Positions 1-9,702 of a stretch of DNA of 64,000 bases are shown in pieces. Position numbers and translations under genes: made by a program. How positions within the stretch are numbered: the stretch's first letter is position 1; the number at the start of each line of letters is the position of its first letter. This stretch comes from Salsipaludibacter sp963812245 (GTDB lineage: Bacteria > Actinomycetota > Nitriliruptoria > Nitriliruptorales > Nitriliruptoraceae), in the NCBI GenBank assembly GCA_963812245.1, contig CAWEUK010000002.1, positions 1,302,001-1,366,000 of the forward strand. The letters run 5' to 3'. Under the pieces are notes generated by a model. The model saw nothing but the letters and a program-made list of their open reading frames with translations, had not been told where the DNA came from and did no database searches.

Positions 1-103
1 TCCAGCGAGTCACGGGGCGAGTAGCGCCACGCCCAACTGCGCCCACGGCGAGCACTGCGTGACGGGATACCGTCACGATTCCGCCACGAGTCGAGGTCGG
101 TGC

Positions 104-748
104 ATGCCTTCGGTCACCCTGCAGCGCCCAGTCGTCATGGGTGTGGCCGGCGGTTCGGGGTCGGGCAAGACCACGGTGGTCACGGCCGTCGTGGACGCGA
201 TCGGGGCCGACAAGATCGCGGTGCTGGCCCACGACGCCTACTACCACGACCTGTCGAACCTGCCGATGGAACAGCGTCGCAACACCAACTTCGACCATCC
301 CAACGCCTTCGACGACGACCTGTTCATCGAGCACCTGTCACTGCTCAAGGCCGGTGCCGCGGTCGACGTGCCGACCTATGACTACGTCAACTACGTGCGG
401 ATGGACGAGACCCGCCGGGTGCAGCCGCGACCGATCGTGCTGGCCGAGGGGATCCTGCTGTTCGCCTCCGCCCGGCTGCGCGAACTGCTCGACATCAAGG
501 TCTTCGTGGACACCGACGACGACCTGCGACTGTTGCGTCGGTTGCGCCGCGACATCAGTGAACGTGGCCGGTCACTGGACTCGGTGGTGGAGCAGTACGA
601 GTCGACCGTGCGACCAATGCACCTCGAGTTCGTGGAGCCCTCCAAGCGCTGGGCCGACATCCTGGTTCCTCGCGGTGGGGACAACAAGGTCGCGATCGAC
701 ATGCTGGTGCGGGCGTTGACCTCGTCGACCGGGCTGAAGGCACCGTGA
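104..748 (+). CDS. udk: Uridine kinase
   Basis: ATP/GTP-dependent phosphorylation of uridine and cytidine in pyrimidine salvage, cytosolic. The 214-residue product opens with a P-loop, GGSGSGKT at residues 16-23, followed by the family's HDAYYHD segment, the FDHPNAFD stretch that contacts the nucleoside, and a lid-like RRDISERGR motif. Length matches the Udk family (about 210). I chose ATG 104 over GTG 59 because GAGG at 93-96 lies 7 bases upstream and the extra N-terminus would be atypical. SurE follows 55 bases later on the same strand, which makes a small nucleotide-metabolism pair. Confusion with the related pantothenate kinase fold is unlikely given the short length and motifs. Confidence 0.93.
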   Translation: MPSVTLQRPVVMGVAGGSGSGKTTVVTAVVDAIGADKIAVLAHDAYYHDLSNLPMEQRRNTNFDHPNAFDDDLFIEHLSLLKAGAAVDVPTYDYVNYVRMDETRRVQPRPIVLAEGILLFASARLRELLDIKVFVDTDDDLRLLRRLRRDISERGRSLDSVVEQYESTVRPMHLEFVEPSKRWADILVPRGGDNKVAIDMLVRALTSSTGLKAP

Positions 749-803
749 CCATGGCGACGGTCCCAGAGGGGGAGCTGATGCCCACCGCCCGCGTGGCGGC
801 GCG

Positions 804-1715
804 ATGCGGGTGCTGGTGACCAACGACGACGGCGTGGACTCACCCGCCCTGCCGCCGTTGGTCCGGGCAGTCGCGCGGCTGGGACCGACCGACGTGGTGG
901 CCCCGGATGGCGAGCGGTCCTGGAGCGGCAAGCACCTGTCGAGACTGCACCGGATCCCGCTGTCGACCGTGACGCGCGACGGCATCGAGATGCTGGCCGT
1001 GGGCGGGTCGCCGGCCGACGCCGCCCAGATCGGCTGCCATCGGGGCGACCGGCCCGACCTGGTGCTGTCGGGCATCAACCTCGGGCACAACCTCGGCACG
1101 GCCTTCCTGATGTCGTCCGGCACGGTCGGCGCGGCGATCGAGGCCGGACTGACGGGCCATCCGGCAATCGCCCTGTCGACCGGGATCGTCGAAGGTGACT
1201 TCATGGCGTGGCGTCGCCATGCCCAGTCGCGCGAGGCGCGTGGTGACTGGGAGCGCGTGGCCGCGATCGCGGCTGCCGTCGTCGACGACATCCTGGCTGC
1301 GGGCCTGCTCGACCACTGCGACGTGGTCTCGGTCAACCTCCCCTGGGAAGTGCAGGAGGTGACCCCGCGCCTGCTGACCGGGATCGCCCGTACGGGCTAC
1401 GGCCCGGTGTACAGCCCCGAGGCCGCCCAGGGCGAGGCCGGGCCGGGGCTGGCGGCGCCCAGTGACCGCCTGCCAGAGGACACCGTGGCCCTCCGCACGC
1501 CGTTGCATGACACGACGGCAGCGACCACCACGCCCTTCGAGCACTGGGTCCCCAGCTACAGCGGGCTGCGGTTCCTGGATGACGACCTTGCCGGCACCGA
1601 CATCGGTGCTGCCCGCGAGGGCCACGTGTCCATCACCCCGGTCATGCTGCCCACGGCGGCCCGGGTGCCGGCCCACGTCGCCACGCGGCTGGCCGGTGGC
1701 GCCGATCCCACCTGA
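804..1715 (+). CDS. surE: 5'/3'-nucleotidase SurE
   Basis: Metal-dependent nucleoside monophosphatase of the SurE family. The N-terminus MRVLVTNDDG carries the metal-binding Asp pair (residues 8-9); the APDGERSWSG segment and LSGINLGHNLG (the family's SGxNxGxN loop) follow. The 303-residue length is somewhat above the usual 250-270, with a longer C-terminal part. It lies downstream of uridine kinase on the same strand, so nucleotide turnover is a consistent role. The ATG start is placed directly before the conserved N-terminal strand. Family assignment is firm; substrate preference cannot be read from sequence. Confidence 0.92.
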   Translation: MRVLVTNDDGVDSPALPPLVRAVARLGPTDVVAPDGERSWSGKHLSRLHRIPLSTVTRDGIEMLAVGGSPADAAQIGCHRGDRPDLVLSGINLGHNLGTAFLMSSGTVGAAIEAGLTGHPAIALSTGIVEGDFMAWRRHAQSREARGDWERVAAIAAAVVDDILAAGLLDHCDVVSVNLPWEVQEVTPRLLTGIARTGYGPVYSPEAAQGEAGPGLAAPSDRLPEDTVALRTPLHDTTAATTTPFEHWVPSYSGLRFLDDDLAGTDIGAAREGHVSITPVMLPTAARVPAHVATRLAGGADPT

Positions 1716-1873
1716 CGAGCGCGAATCCTGCGTGCACCTGTCCCACGACCGCTCCCGCGACCCGACATTCCCGTCATCCGTGTCCGTTCGACCCGCGATC
1801 CGGGCACGGGAGCGGGGTGTGGTGGTCCTACCCTCGACAGACCACGAACCCTCGACGCCTCCGGAGCACTGAC

Positions 1874-2839
1874 ATGGCAGACATGATCTATCGACGACTC
1901 GGCAACGCTGGCGTGAAGGTGTCCGCCCTGTCCATCGGCTCGTGGGTGACCTACGGCGACCAGGTCGACATCGACGCGGCTGCCGAACAGCTCGACGTCG
2001 CACGGTCCTACGGCGTCAACTTCTTCGACAACGCCGAGGCCTACGCCGGTGGTGAGTCGGAGGTCGTGATGGGCAAGGCCCTGGCCCAACTCGACTGGCC
2101 GCGCTGGAGCTACCTCGTCAGCACGAAGCTGTACTGGGGCATCCACGACGACGTGAACATGTCCAACACCCTGAACCGCAAGTACCTCACGCAGGCCATC
2201 GATGGCTCGCTGGAGCGCTTCGGGCTGGACTTCGTCGACCTGGTGTTCTGCCACCGGGCCGACCCCGACACCCCGCTGGAGGAGACGGTGTGGGCGATGT
2301 CGGACATGGTAAGTGCCGGCAAGGCCACCTACTGGGGGACCTCGGAGTGGTCAGCCGACGAGATCCGGGCGGCCTGGGACATCGCCGATCGCCACCACCT
2401 GCACAAGCCCGTGATGGAACAGCCGCAGTACAACATGGTCTCGCGTCGCAAGGTCGAGAAGGAGTACGCCCGTCTGTACGACGACATCGGCCTGGGCCTG
2501 ACCACGTGGTCGCCGTTGGCCTCCGGTCTGCTGACCGGCAAGTACATGGACGGCATCCCCGAGGGTTCACGAGCCACCCTCAAGGGCTACGAGTGGCTCC
2601 GCGACATGCTGACCGACCCCCGTCACAACGAGGACCTGGCCGAACTCAAGACCATTGCCGACGACCTCGATGCCACGATGGCGCAGGTCGCCCTGGCCTG
2701 GGTCGTGGCCAACCCGCGCGTGTCGACCGTGATCACGGGCGCCTCCAAGGTGTCGCAGGTGCACGACAACATGGCAGCACTGGATGTCCTGGAGGCCATG
2801 GACGACGACGTCAAGGCGCGCCTGGACGACCTGTTCTGA
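1874..2839 (+). CDS. Aldo/keto reductase, potassium-channel beta-subunit type
   Basis: NADPH-dependent oxidoreductase with a TIM-barrel fold. The 321-residue product begins with YRRLGNAGVKVSALSIGSW, typical of the KCNAB/YghZ branch. It contains the catalytic set in order: Asp and Tyr in FFDNAEAY, Lys in STKLYWG and His in VFCHRADP, and near the C-terminus VSTVITGASKVSQV, the cofactor-binding loop. ATG 1874 is chosen because GGAG lies at 1863-1866. Its stop overlaps the start of the following 55-codon gene by one base (TGATG), implying translational coupling. Physiological substrate unknown. Confidence 0.9.
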   Translation: MADMIYRRLGNAGVKVSALSIGSWVTYGDQVDIDAAAEQLDVARSYGVNFFDNAEAYAGGESEVVMGKALAQLDWPRWSYLVSTKLYWGIHDDVNMSNTLNRKYLTQAIDGSLERFGLDFVDLVFCHRADPDTPLEETVWAMSDMVSAGKATYWGTSEWSADEIRAAWDIADRHHLHKPVMEQPQYNMVSRRKVEKEYARLYDDIGLGLTTWSPLASGLLTGKYMDGIPEGSRATLKGYEWLRDMLTDPRHNEDLAELKTIADDLDATMAQVALAWVVANPRVSTVITGASKVSQVHDNMAALDVLEAMDDDVKARLDDLF

Positions 2840-3006
2840 TGGCGGACACCTCGGTCATGGCCCTGCGAGACCGGTTGCGGGCGCTGGAACGCGCTCGCGC
2901 CCAGTTGCCGCCACACAGTGCCCAGGGCATGCACGAGGAACTTGACGCCCGCATCCGCGACGTCCGCCGGCAACTCGCCCGGGCGACACGGCAGGACGAT
3001 CGCTGA
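2839..3006 (+). CDS. Small hypothetical protein coupled to the aldo/keto reductase
   Basis: A 55-codon gene whose ATG shares one base with the reductase stop codon. The product is strongly charged and predicted helical: ALRDRLRALERARAQL, then an Asp/Arg-rich half with RIRDVRRQLARATRQ. It has no membrane segment and no cysteines. Heptad-like Leu spacing suggests a short coiled coil. I do not recognise a family. The tight coupling argues that it is translated; a role as partner or stability factor of the reductase is only inference. Confidence 0.5.
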   Translation: MADTSVMALRDRLRALERARAQLPPHSAQGMHEELDARIRDVRRQLARATRQDDR

Positions 3007-3013
3007 CGTCGAC

Positions 3014-3100
3014 CGTTGACGGCGCAACGTTGACGGCGCAACGTTGACGATCGACGACTGACGCGCACGTTGACGCCGCACGTTGCCGTCGACGACCGAC
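3014..3100. repeat. 14-bp tandem repeat, partly degenerate
   Basis: CGTTGACGGCGCAA begins at 3014 and 3028, with a partial copy at 3042 and diverged copies at 3067 and 3081. Each junction contains the palindrome CAACGTTG. It fills most of the gap between the convergent 55-codon gene and the metallopeptidase-like gene, so it may act in transcription end or simply be a minisatellite. Confidence 0.7.
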
Positions 3101-3183
3101 GGCGCATGCCGACGTCGGCGACCGACGCCGCCGGAGCCTCAAGGGGTTGAGGCGGCGATGCCCCCCGCCGACCGGGCGTCTGG

Positions 3184-4873
3184 TCAGTCGGTCACGGACG
3201 TGACGGCTGCCTCGTCGGGCCCGACCACGGCCCTGACCGCGTCACCGTCGCAGGTCAGCGCCACGGCGCCGGCGGACGTGGTCCACACGGTCGCCGTGTT
3301 GTCGGTGGTCGTCACGGCACCGTCAGGCCAGGCCGCCTCGATCCAGTCCCGCATGGTGGTGCACAGGTCACCGCCCGGTTGCTGCACCAGGTCCAGCGAC
3401 ACCATCGTCTGGTCGCCCTGTTGCCACGCGGTCTGGCGTCCCCCGGCCCAGTCGGCTGCCCGCTCCATGGCATCCGAGGGTCCGCGCGCAGGGTCGTTGC
3501 CGGGCGCCTCGATGAGCCACATCAGGTCGGCCGCACCCCACGTCGTGGCACGAATCTCCTCCCAGCCCGACCCAGCCGTGGCCGGTGCCACTGGCACGGC
3601 CGCCTCGCGAGCCAGGTAGCGCTCCGGGAACAGCACCTGGGCACTGGTGGTCGGCAGGTCGGTGTAGGCCGCGTCCACGGCCGCCCAGCCACCGTCGACG
3701 TACAGGTTGCAGACGAATTCGAGTCCGGCTTCGTATGGATACAGGAGTTGGGCCTGCAGCACGTACGGGGCCGTGTCGAGTTGCGCCGTGTCGATCGCGG
3801 TCGTGCCCAGGGCAGCGAGGTCGAACAACGACAGGTTCGTGATGGCCCACTGCTGCATCAGCGCGGTGGCGTCACCCTCGACCAGGCCCTGGCGGGCGAT
3901 GAGTGCATCCACGTCGTCCTCCATGCCCTCGAAGTCCGGCAGGCCCAGGGCCTGGTCGGTCAGGGCATGGTCGAGTTCATGGGCAACGATGACCATGTCG
4001 TCGGGGGCGAGTTCGGACTCGGACTCGGCGACCAGCTCGCCGGTGTCCTGGTCGTAGAACCCGGCCACCTGTTCGCCCAGCAGCGCGAAGTAGATCGATC
4101 GCAGGTCCTGGTCAGGATCGAGTTGGCCCAGGGTGGTGAGGATGGCGTCGTCGACGTCCGAGTCGTCCGTCGGGTAGTCCTCCTCGGACACCACGACGAT
4201 GCGTTCGGCCAGTTCGGCGTCGGTCAGCAGGTCGAGTTCGACCGGTGTGTCGAACTCGAGGCCGCGCACGTCGGCCACCTGGTCGGCGATGGCGTCGATC
4301 GCCTCGGCGGGATCGTCGGGCAGCGGCGTGCCCTGCAGGTTGGGGGCGGCCCCGGGTGGCGCCAGGCACTGGGCCAGGACGTCGGAGCCCAGGAGGTCGT
4401 CGAAGTTCTGGTCCCCCAGCAGGTCGTCGAGGGGATTGCCCGGCGCCGTGGAAGGGGCAGGCGGCGTGGTGGCATCGGGCGCGGGTGCGAGCGTGGCGGC
4501 AGGCTCCTGGGGCTCGCCGGGGGTTGCGGCCGCCTGTGGCTCGGCGCTGTCGGCCAGTGCGAAGAAGAGCGCCACCGGTGTGGCGATCACGGCCAGCACC
4601 ACGATGGCGATCAGCACGACGAGCCAGCGCCGACCGCCGCCACCACCGGACCCCGACGGCGGTGCGGGGGGTGGGGCAGGGGGAGGCGTCAGGGGGCTGC
4701 CACCGCCACTGGGACGCATCGGCGGCCCCGACGAGTCCCACGATGGTGGTGACGACGGGATCGGTGCCGTGGGGGCGGTGGGGCCCGGGGGCGGTGGAGG
4801 CGGGGCGAGCGCCAGAACCTGTCGGCGCTGCCCACGCGGAGGACCCGGACGGTGGCACGGGACGATCGGCCAT
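3184..4873 (-). CDS. Membrane-anchored HELDH metallopeptidase-like protein (frameshifted)
   Basis: About 562 residues once one surplus C in the run 4802-4805 is ignored. The uncorrected frame would start only at 4719. The start ATG 4873 has AAGGA 8 bases upstream. Order of parts: a Pro/Ser/Gly-rich cytoplasmic N-terminus, one membrane helix (WLVVLIAIVVLAVIATPVAL), an Ala/Pro/Thr linker, then an extracytoplasmic domain with VAHELDHALTDQ near residue 298, an HExxH zinc site. A following E within about 60 residues could be the third ligand but I cannot pick it. It lies 38 bases downstream of the VanW gene on the same strand, so a cell-envelope role is likely. Peptidase activity is inferred from the motif only. 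Confidence 0.65.
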
Positions 4874-4911
4874 CGAGGGATCCTTGGGGTGGCGCGAGTG
4901 GTGCGGTGGTG

Positions 4912-6972
4912 TCACTCGTCGTCGTCGGGCGGAGGAACGTAGGGCGGCTCGGTCAGCGGACGGGTGCCGTACTCGATGATCTCCTGCTTGGGGGAGTACG
5001 TCCACGACAGGTTCTCGGTGCCGGGCGTCTCGCCACCCTCGATGATCCGCTTGAAGTCGATCGTGAAGCCCCGGTCGGGCCCCTGCACCTGGCGTTCGTT
5101 GCCAACGTAGAGTTCGTCGGTCGCGCGCCGTTCCGCCTCGGGTGGGTCCTGGTAGTCGGAAGGTTCACCCATTTCGGCGGTGACCTCGCGACCGTCGTCG
5201 TACCCGAAGATCGAGTAGGTCACCGACTCTCCCTCCCACGACGAGCTGACGATGATGGCGTGACTGGTGTTGTTGAGAATGTTGATGTCGAGGTCGCCGG
5301 CGTAGGAGAAGGTGGCTTCCCGACCCATCGGGTAGCGACTGATGGGCCACGAGTGCGGGGTGTGCTCGAGAATCTCGATGCCGGCGAAGAACGCCGCGTT
5401 GTAGAAGGTCGTCGCCGTCTGGGAGATGCCACCGCCGATGTCGTCCTCGTTGATCTCGCCGTTGATGATGGCACCGGCGGGCAGGAAGCCGTTCTCCAGC
5501 GTGCGCGGCCCGATGGTGTCGTTGACCGAGTAGTTCTCGCCCGGCAACAGCATGGCACCGTCGATGAGGTCGGTGATGCGCCGGATGTTGTGTTGGCGGT
5601 TGTCGCAGCAGGCCTCGTAGGTCGTGAAGGTGCCCAGCAGGGCGTTGGGGGCCAACTCGACGGCGCGCTCGTTGCTCAGTTCGGGCTCGACCACCTCGAG
5701 GGTGAGCTCGCCGGCGTGCTCGCCGGCGTCGTACAGGTCGACGATCTGCTGGGTCGCAGCGTCCGCGTCGTAGGCCAACCCGGTGCTGCCGTCGACGATG
5801 TCGATCGACGCCGGGCTGGGGTCGAAGGTGCCCGAGCCCTTGTTGTCATACGTGCGCCACCCGCTCTGGATGACGTACTGCGCCGACACGGGTTCGACGT
5901 TGAACTGGTCGCCGCGACCCTCCATTGCGGTGCGCAGCGGCTCCTGCTGGAGGGTGACGGCGAACGACTCGTCCGGACCGGCCACGGCCAGGAACCCGGC
6001 GAACTCGGTCGGCTCGATCGTGATGCTGGCATCCCCGGAGGTGAGCACGTACGGCTCGGCCAGGATCGCCTCGATGGCCGTGGTGGCCTCCTGGACCGTG
6101 CTGTCGGTGGTCGAGGGTTGCATGACGGTGGTCGGCAACTCCACGGTGGTGTCCTGGCCGGTGCCCGCGACCTCCAGCACGAGGCTGCGTGCCTGGTCCT
6201 GGTCCAGTTCGATGCCCGTGGCGGGCATGGTGGACACGACGGTCGCGGTGTCGACGTCGATCTGGACGGAGCCCTCGTCGGGGGGCGTGTCGATGGCTGC
6301 CGCCACCGTGGCGATGAACTCGTCGACCGGTGCCTCGATGGTCGCCGTGTCCAGGGTGAGATCCCATTCCCGACCGAACGTGGCCGCCACCTGGTTGACC
6401 ACGGTGGCCACCGGACCACTGCGTCCGGCCGCCAGCGCCTCGTCGACGGCGGTGTCGACATCGGCCTGGTAGCCCTCGTCGCCCATCTGCATCGTGAACG
6501 TCTGGTCAGCGGCCGTCGCCGTGATCACGGCGGTCTGCCGGGCGGTGACGATGCCGGTCATCTCGGTGTCGATCGCTGCCGCATCCATCCCGGACACGTC
6601 GACGCCCTCCAGCGTCACGCCCGGCAGGGCCGTGCCGGCGCGGCTGGCCATCAGGAATCCCACCCAGGCCGTGGCCACGAGCAGCAGGACCAGCGCAGGC
6701 ACCCACCAGATGGCGGTGCGTCGCCACGCGGGTTCGCTCGAGCCGTCGTGGTCCGCGTCGGTCCGGGGTGGCACGGGGCCTCCTGCCGGGCCAGTCGCGG
6801 CGCCAGTCTCGGTCGATGCCCGGGGGGCGTCGACAGCGTCGATGACGGCGGTGTCGGCCCCGGCGGCGGTCGTGGTCCCGGCGTCGGCGGGTGCCTCAGG
6901 GGCATTCGCAGGTGCGTCGCGGAACAGGCCGCTGGCGGCCTGTGCGTCGTCGGACGAGGTGTCAGTGCTCAT
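4912..6972 (-). CDS. VanW family protein with peptidoglycan-binding-like repeats
   Basis: The 686-residue envelope protein has an acidic, Ala-rich cytoplasmic N-terminus, one membrane anchor (IWWVPALVLLLVATAWVGFLM), about 400 residues resembling the VanW-associated peptidoglycan-binding repeats, and a C-terminal VanW domain. The last shows NRQHNIRRI, LLPGENYSVNDTIGPR, GGGISQTATTFYNAAFFAG and HSWPISRYPMGREATFSY. It ends in an acidic tail. Homologues occur in actinobacterial and firmicute walls, including some vancomycin-resistance loci, but the biochemical function is unsettled. ATG 6972 was chosen because the product then begins with a normal polar segment; ATG 6990 is possible. It probably forms an operon with the metallopeptidase-like gene. 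Confidence 0.85.
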   Translation of the reverse strand: MSTDTSSDDAQAASGLFRDAPANAPEAPADAGTTTAAGADTAVIDAVDAPRASTETGAATGPAGGPVPPRTDADHDGSSEPAWRRTAIWWVPALVLLLVATAWVGFLMASRAGTALPGVTLEGVDVSGMDAAAIDTEMTGIVTARQTAVITATAADQTFTMQMGDEGYQADVDTAVDEALAAGRSGPVATVVNQVAATFGREWDLTLDTATIEAPVDEFIATVAAAIDTPPDEGSVQIDVDTATVVSTMPATGIELDQDQARSLVLEVAGTGQDTTVELPTTVMQPSTTDSTVQEATTAIEAILAEPYVLTSGDASITIEPTEFAGFLAVAGPDESFAVTLQQEPLRTAMEGRGDQFNVEPVSAQYVIQSGWRTYDNKGSGTFDPSPASIDIVDGSTGLAYDADAATQQIVDLYDAGEHAGELTLEVVEPELSNERAVELAPNALLGTFTTYEACCDNRQHNIRRITDLIDGAMLLPGENYSVNDTIGPRTLENGFLPAGAIINGEINEDDIGGGISQTATTFYNAAFFAGIEILEHTPHSWPISRYPMGREATFSYAGDLDINILNNTSHAIIVSSSWEGESVTYSIFGYDDGREVTAEMGEPSDYQDPPEAERRATDELYVGNERQVQGPDRGFTIDFKRIIEGGETPGTENLSWTYSPKQEIIEYGTRPLTEPPYVPPPDDDE

Positions 6973-7097
6973 CGAGGATGATCCCACCATTTTCAGTGCG
7001 CAGCGACGGGTGCGAGCGTGCATGGTCGCAGCGGAAGGGGTTGTTCGGGGTCGAGTTTCACGCGAGTGCGTTCCCGCCCCTCCCATGTGCAACGATG

Positions 7098-8498
7098 TCA
7101 GGAGCGTATCGGACCGTGGCGCTGGTTCAGGAGCCGACCCACGGTGATGTCACCGCCCAGGAGCACGACCACGTCGACGTCGGTGCCCAGTGTGATGTCG
7201 CCGACGGTGCTGGCTTCGGTGATCGTGACATCCTGGGGTGTCTCGGCGGCAACGAGCTCCGCGGCCGCTCGGTTGCCGGGTGCGTGGTGGACCACGGTCG
7301 CCTCGGTCGTTGGGCCGTCGTCGACGATGGGCACCGGGTAGCCCAGGACCGCCAGGGCATCGCCCACACGACTCGCGAGGCCCGCGATCCCGGCCCCGTT
7401 GAGCACGGCGACGCGCACCTCGGACCGGGTCGGGGGTTCGGGTTGCTCGTCCTGGTCCGGGGCCGCCGAGTCAGCGGGGGCGTCGGATCGCAGCGGGGCG
7501 AACAGGGCCTCGGCCGCTGCCAGGTCGGGCTCCAGGACCGCGGCACCGTTCTGGGTCACGGGTGTGCCCGGCACGGTCTGCGCGTCCAGTCCGCCGGCCA
7601 AACCGCGGCCACCACGGGCGAGCCTGGCCATGTCCAGGGGACCCAGACCCGTGTCGGCCGTCAGGGTCGCGCCGGCAGCGCCCGCCACCTTCCAGGTCGT
7701 GAGCGGGTTGACCACGGTCTGGGGGGTGAGGATCGCCCCCGCAAGGGCGCCGATGAACTCCTGTTGGCGCTGGATGCGGAACAGGTCGTTGTCGAGCTGG
7801 CGGGTCCGGACGAATCCCAGCGCCGTCACACCGTCCATGGTGTGGCAGCCCGCGGGCAGGTCCAGCCCGGCCTTGGGGTCCACCATCTCCTTGTCGGTGC
7901 AGATGTCGACACCGCCCACGGCGTCCACCAGGTCGCGGAAGCCGCCGAAGTCGACCGCCAGCGTGTGGTGGATCGGGATGCCCGACAACGCCTCGATCGT
8001 GTCGACCAGGCAGCCAGTCCCGCCGTGGGCCACGCTGGCGTTGATGCGGCCCGTGCTGCCGTCACAGCGTTGCACCCACAGGTCGCGCGGGAACGCGAGC
8101 AGTTCGGCGGTGCTGCCATCGACCGACAGGACCATGATCGTGTCGGTGCGCTCACCGTCGGCGGTCCCCGTGCGCAGTTGCTGGCGCTCCTCGTCGGTGA
8201 GGTCCTCGCGCGAGTCCGAACCCGTGACCAGGACGTTCATGCGCGAGCCGGTCTGCTCGGACAGGCCGGTGACGTCCTCGCGATCCATGGACGCCGACGC
8301 ATGCGACGCGACGGCGACACCCCACACGATCGGGATCGCCAGCACGACGACGAGCAGGAGGACCAGGCGTCGTGGCCAGCGCCGTGGCGGGCGTCCGCCG
8401 GCAGCCTCGACCGGTCCCCACTGCGTGGGATCGCCGGAGTCGTGGTCGTCCCATGTTTGGGATGTCGCCATGCGAGACGTGTCGGTGGAGGAAGTCAT
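7098..8498 (-). CDS. LytR-CpsA-Psr (LCP) family cell-wall glycopolymer ligase
   Basis: LCP enzymes transfer glycopolymers from lipid carriers to peptidoglycan outside the membrane. The 466-residue product has a short cytoplasmic N-terminus, one membrane helix (RLVLLLVVVLAIPIVWGVAV), the LCP catalytic domain with GSDSRED, GERTDTIMVLSVD, AFPRDLWV and GFVRTRQLDNDLFRIQRQQ (Asp and Arg residues that bind the polyprenyl phosphate), and a C-terminal LytR_C domain (RVAVLNGAGIAGLASRVGDAL). ATG 8498 is used; ATG 8471 would also precede the membrane helix and neither has a clear ribosome site. It stands between ferrochelatase and VanW genes on one strand. Confidence 0.9.
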   Translation of the reverse strand: MTSSTDTSRMATSQTWDDHDSGDPTQWGPVEAAGGRPPRRWPRRLVLLLVVVLAIPIVWGVAVASHASASMDREDVTGLSEQTGSRMNVLVTGSDSREDLTDEERQQLRTGTADGERTDTIMVLSVDGSTAELLAFPRDLWVQRCDGSTGRINASVAHGGTGCLVDTIEALSGIPIHHTLAVDFGGFRDLVDAVGGVDICTDKEMVDPKAGLDLPAGCHTMDGVTALGFVRTRQLDNDLFRIQRQQEFIGALAGAILTPQTVVNPLTTWKVAGAAGATLTADTGLGPLDMARLARGGRGLAGGLDAQTVPGTPVTQNGAAVLEPDLAAAEALFAPLRSDAPADSAAPDQDEQPEPPTRSEVRVAVLNGAGIAGLASRVGDALAVLGYPVPIVDDGPTTEATVVHHAPGNRAAAELVAAETPQDVTITEASTVGDITLGTDVDVVVLLGGDITVGRLLNQRHGPIRS

Positions 8499-8561
8499 GC
8501 CACGATGGTGGCACATCGACCCCCGCGATGCGCGCATCCTCCCCCCACCGCTGGCCGGTGG

Positions 8562-9647
8562 TCAGGTGGCCGGTCTGCGACCACTGTCCGCGTCGGCCAC
8601 GGTTGCCACGACGTCCCGGTCGGGCACCCGGCAGCAGTCCACGGGACAGGCGTCGTGCCACGCACCCATCACACCCAGTGCCTTGCGCGGCCCACCCGAC
8701 ACTCGTTCCTCCACCAGGTCTGCCAGCGCGGCGACGAAGTCGGGGTGGGTGCCGACCGTGGCGGCGCGCGCCCAGCCCAGCCCGTGGGTCGCGGCAGTCT
8801 CGGCGGCCTCCACGTCCAGGTCGTGGATCACCTCCATGTGGTCGCTCATGAACCCGATCGGGGCAGCGACGACGGCGGTGGCGCCGTGGTCCCGGGCCAG
8901 GGTGGCGATGTGGTCGTTGATGTCGGGCTCGAGCCACGGCACCTGTGGCGGGCCCGAGCGGGAGCAGTAGACGAGCTCCCACGACCCATCCCAGTCGGGC
9001 CGCTGTCGTTGCACGGCGGCCGACACCAGGCGGCAGGCGTCGAGGTGCTGCGCGACGTAGTCACTGTGTCGCGCCATCGACAACGGGATCGAGTGCGTGA
9101 CGTAGGCCACCGGGGCGTCGTCGTCGACCTCGGCCAGCGCAGCGGCGACCTGGGTGGCCATGGCGGTGACGAATCCCGGGTGGTTGAACCAGACCCGGAC
9201 CTTGTCGATGGTCACCTCCACGTCGGTGCGGTCCCTGGTCTCGTCACGAGCCCGCGCCAGGTCCTCGCGATACTGGCGACACCCCGAGTACGACGAGTAG
9301 GCCGATGTCACCAGGGCGAGCAGGTGACGGTGACCGGTGGTGACGGCCGCGACCATGGTGTCGGCCAGGTAGGGATCCCAGTTGCGATTGCCGAACAGGA
9401 CCGGCAGGTCGTGCCCACGCGCATCCAGCTCGGCCTGCAGCGCCGTCTGCAGTGCCCGGTTCTGGTCGTTGATGGGGCTGATCCCGCCACGAGCGAAGTA
9501 GTGCTCGGCGACGTCGGCGAGTCGATCGTCAGGGACGTTGCGACCGCGAACGACGTTGCGCAGGAACGGCATGACCTCGTCGGGGCCTTCGGGCCCGCCG
9601 AAGGAGGTCAGCAGGACGGCGTCGTGGGGTGGGGGAGTGGCGACCAT
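8562..9647 (-). CDS. hemH: Ferrochelatase (coproporphyrin/protoporphyrin type)
   Basis: Inserts Fe2+ into a porphyrin, the late step of haem synthesis. The 361-residue product begins with LLTSFGGPEGPDEV and carries the family His in YVTHSIPLSMA and the Glu-bearing GFMSDHMEVIHDLDVEA. The C-terminal half ends with a Cys cluster (AWHDACPVDCCRVP), which in actinobacterial enzymes ligates a [2Fe-2S] cluster. In this phylum the enzyme is usually the coproporphyrin ferrochelatase CpfC; the sequence alone does not decide the substrate. The opposite-facing hairpin GGCAG-GATA-CTGCC (9703-9716) lies in its leader. Confidence 0.93.
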   Translation of the reverse strand: MVATPPPHDAVLLTSFGGPEGPDEVMPFLRNVVRGRNVPDDRLADVAEHYFARGGISPINDQNRALQTALQAELDARGHDLPVLFGNRNWDPYLADTMVAAVTTGHRHLLALVTSAYSSYSGCRQYREDLARARDETRDRTDVEVTIDKVRVWFNHPGFVTAMATQVAAALAEVDDDAPVAYVTHSIPLSMARHSDYVAQHLDACRLVSAAVQRQRPDWDGSWELVYCSRSGPPQVPWLEPDINDHIATLARDHGATAVVAAPIGFMSDHMEVIHDLDVEAAETAATHGLGWARAATVGTHPDFVAALADLVEERVSGGPRKALGVMGAWHDACPVDCCRVPDRDVVATVADADSGRRPAT

Positions 9648-9702
9648 GTCAGACTCTTCGACGGGAGGAGACGCGGTCGGGCACTCGACCCCGTGGGGGC
9701 AC

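Noticed and set aside
4852..6981. A 709-codon plus-strand open frame opposite the VanW gene
   Set aside because: Antisense shadow; all recognisable motifs are on the other strand.
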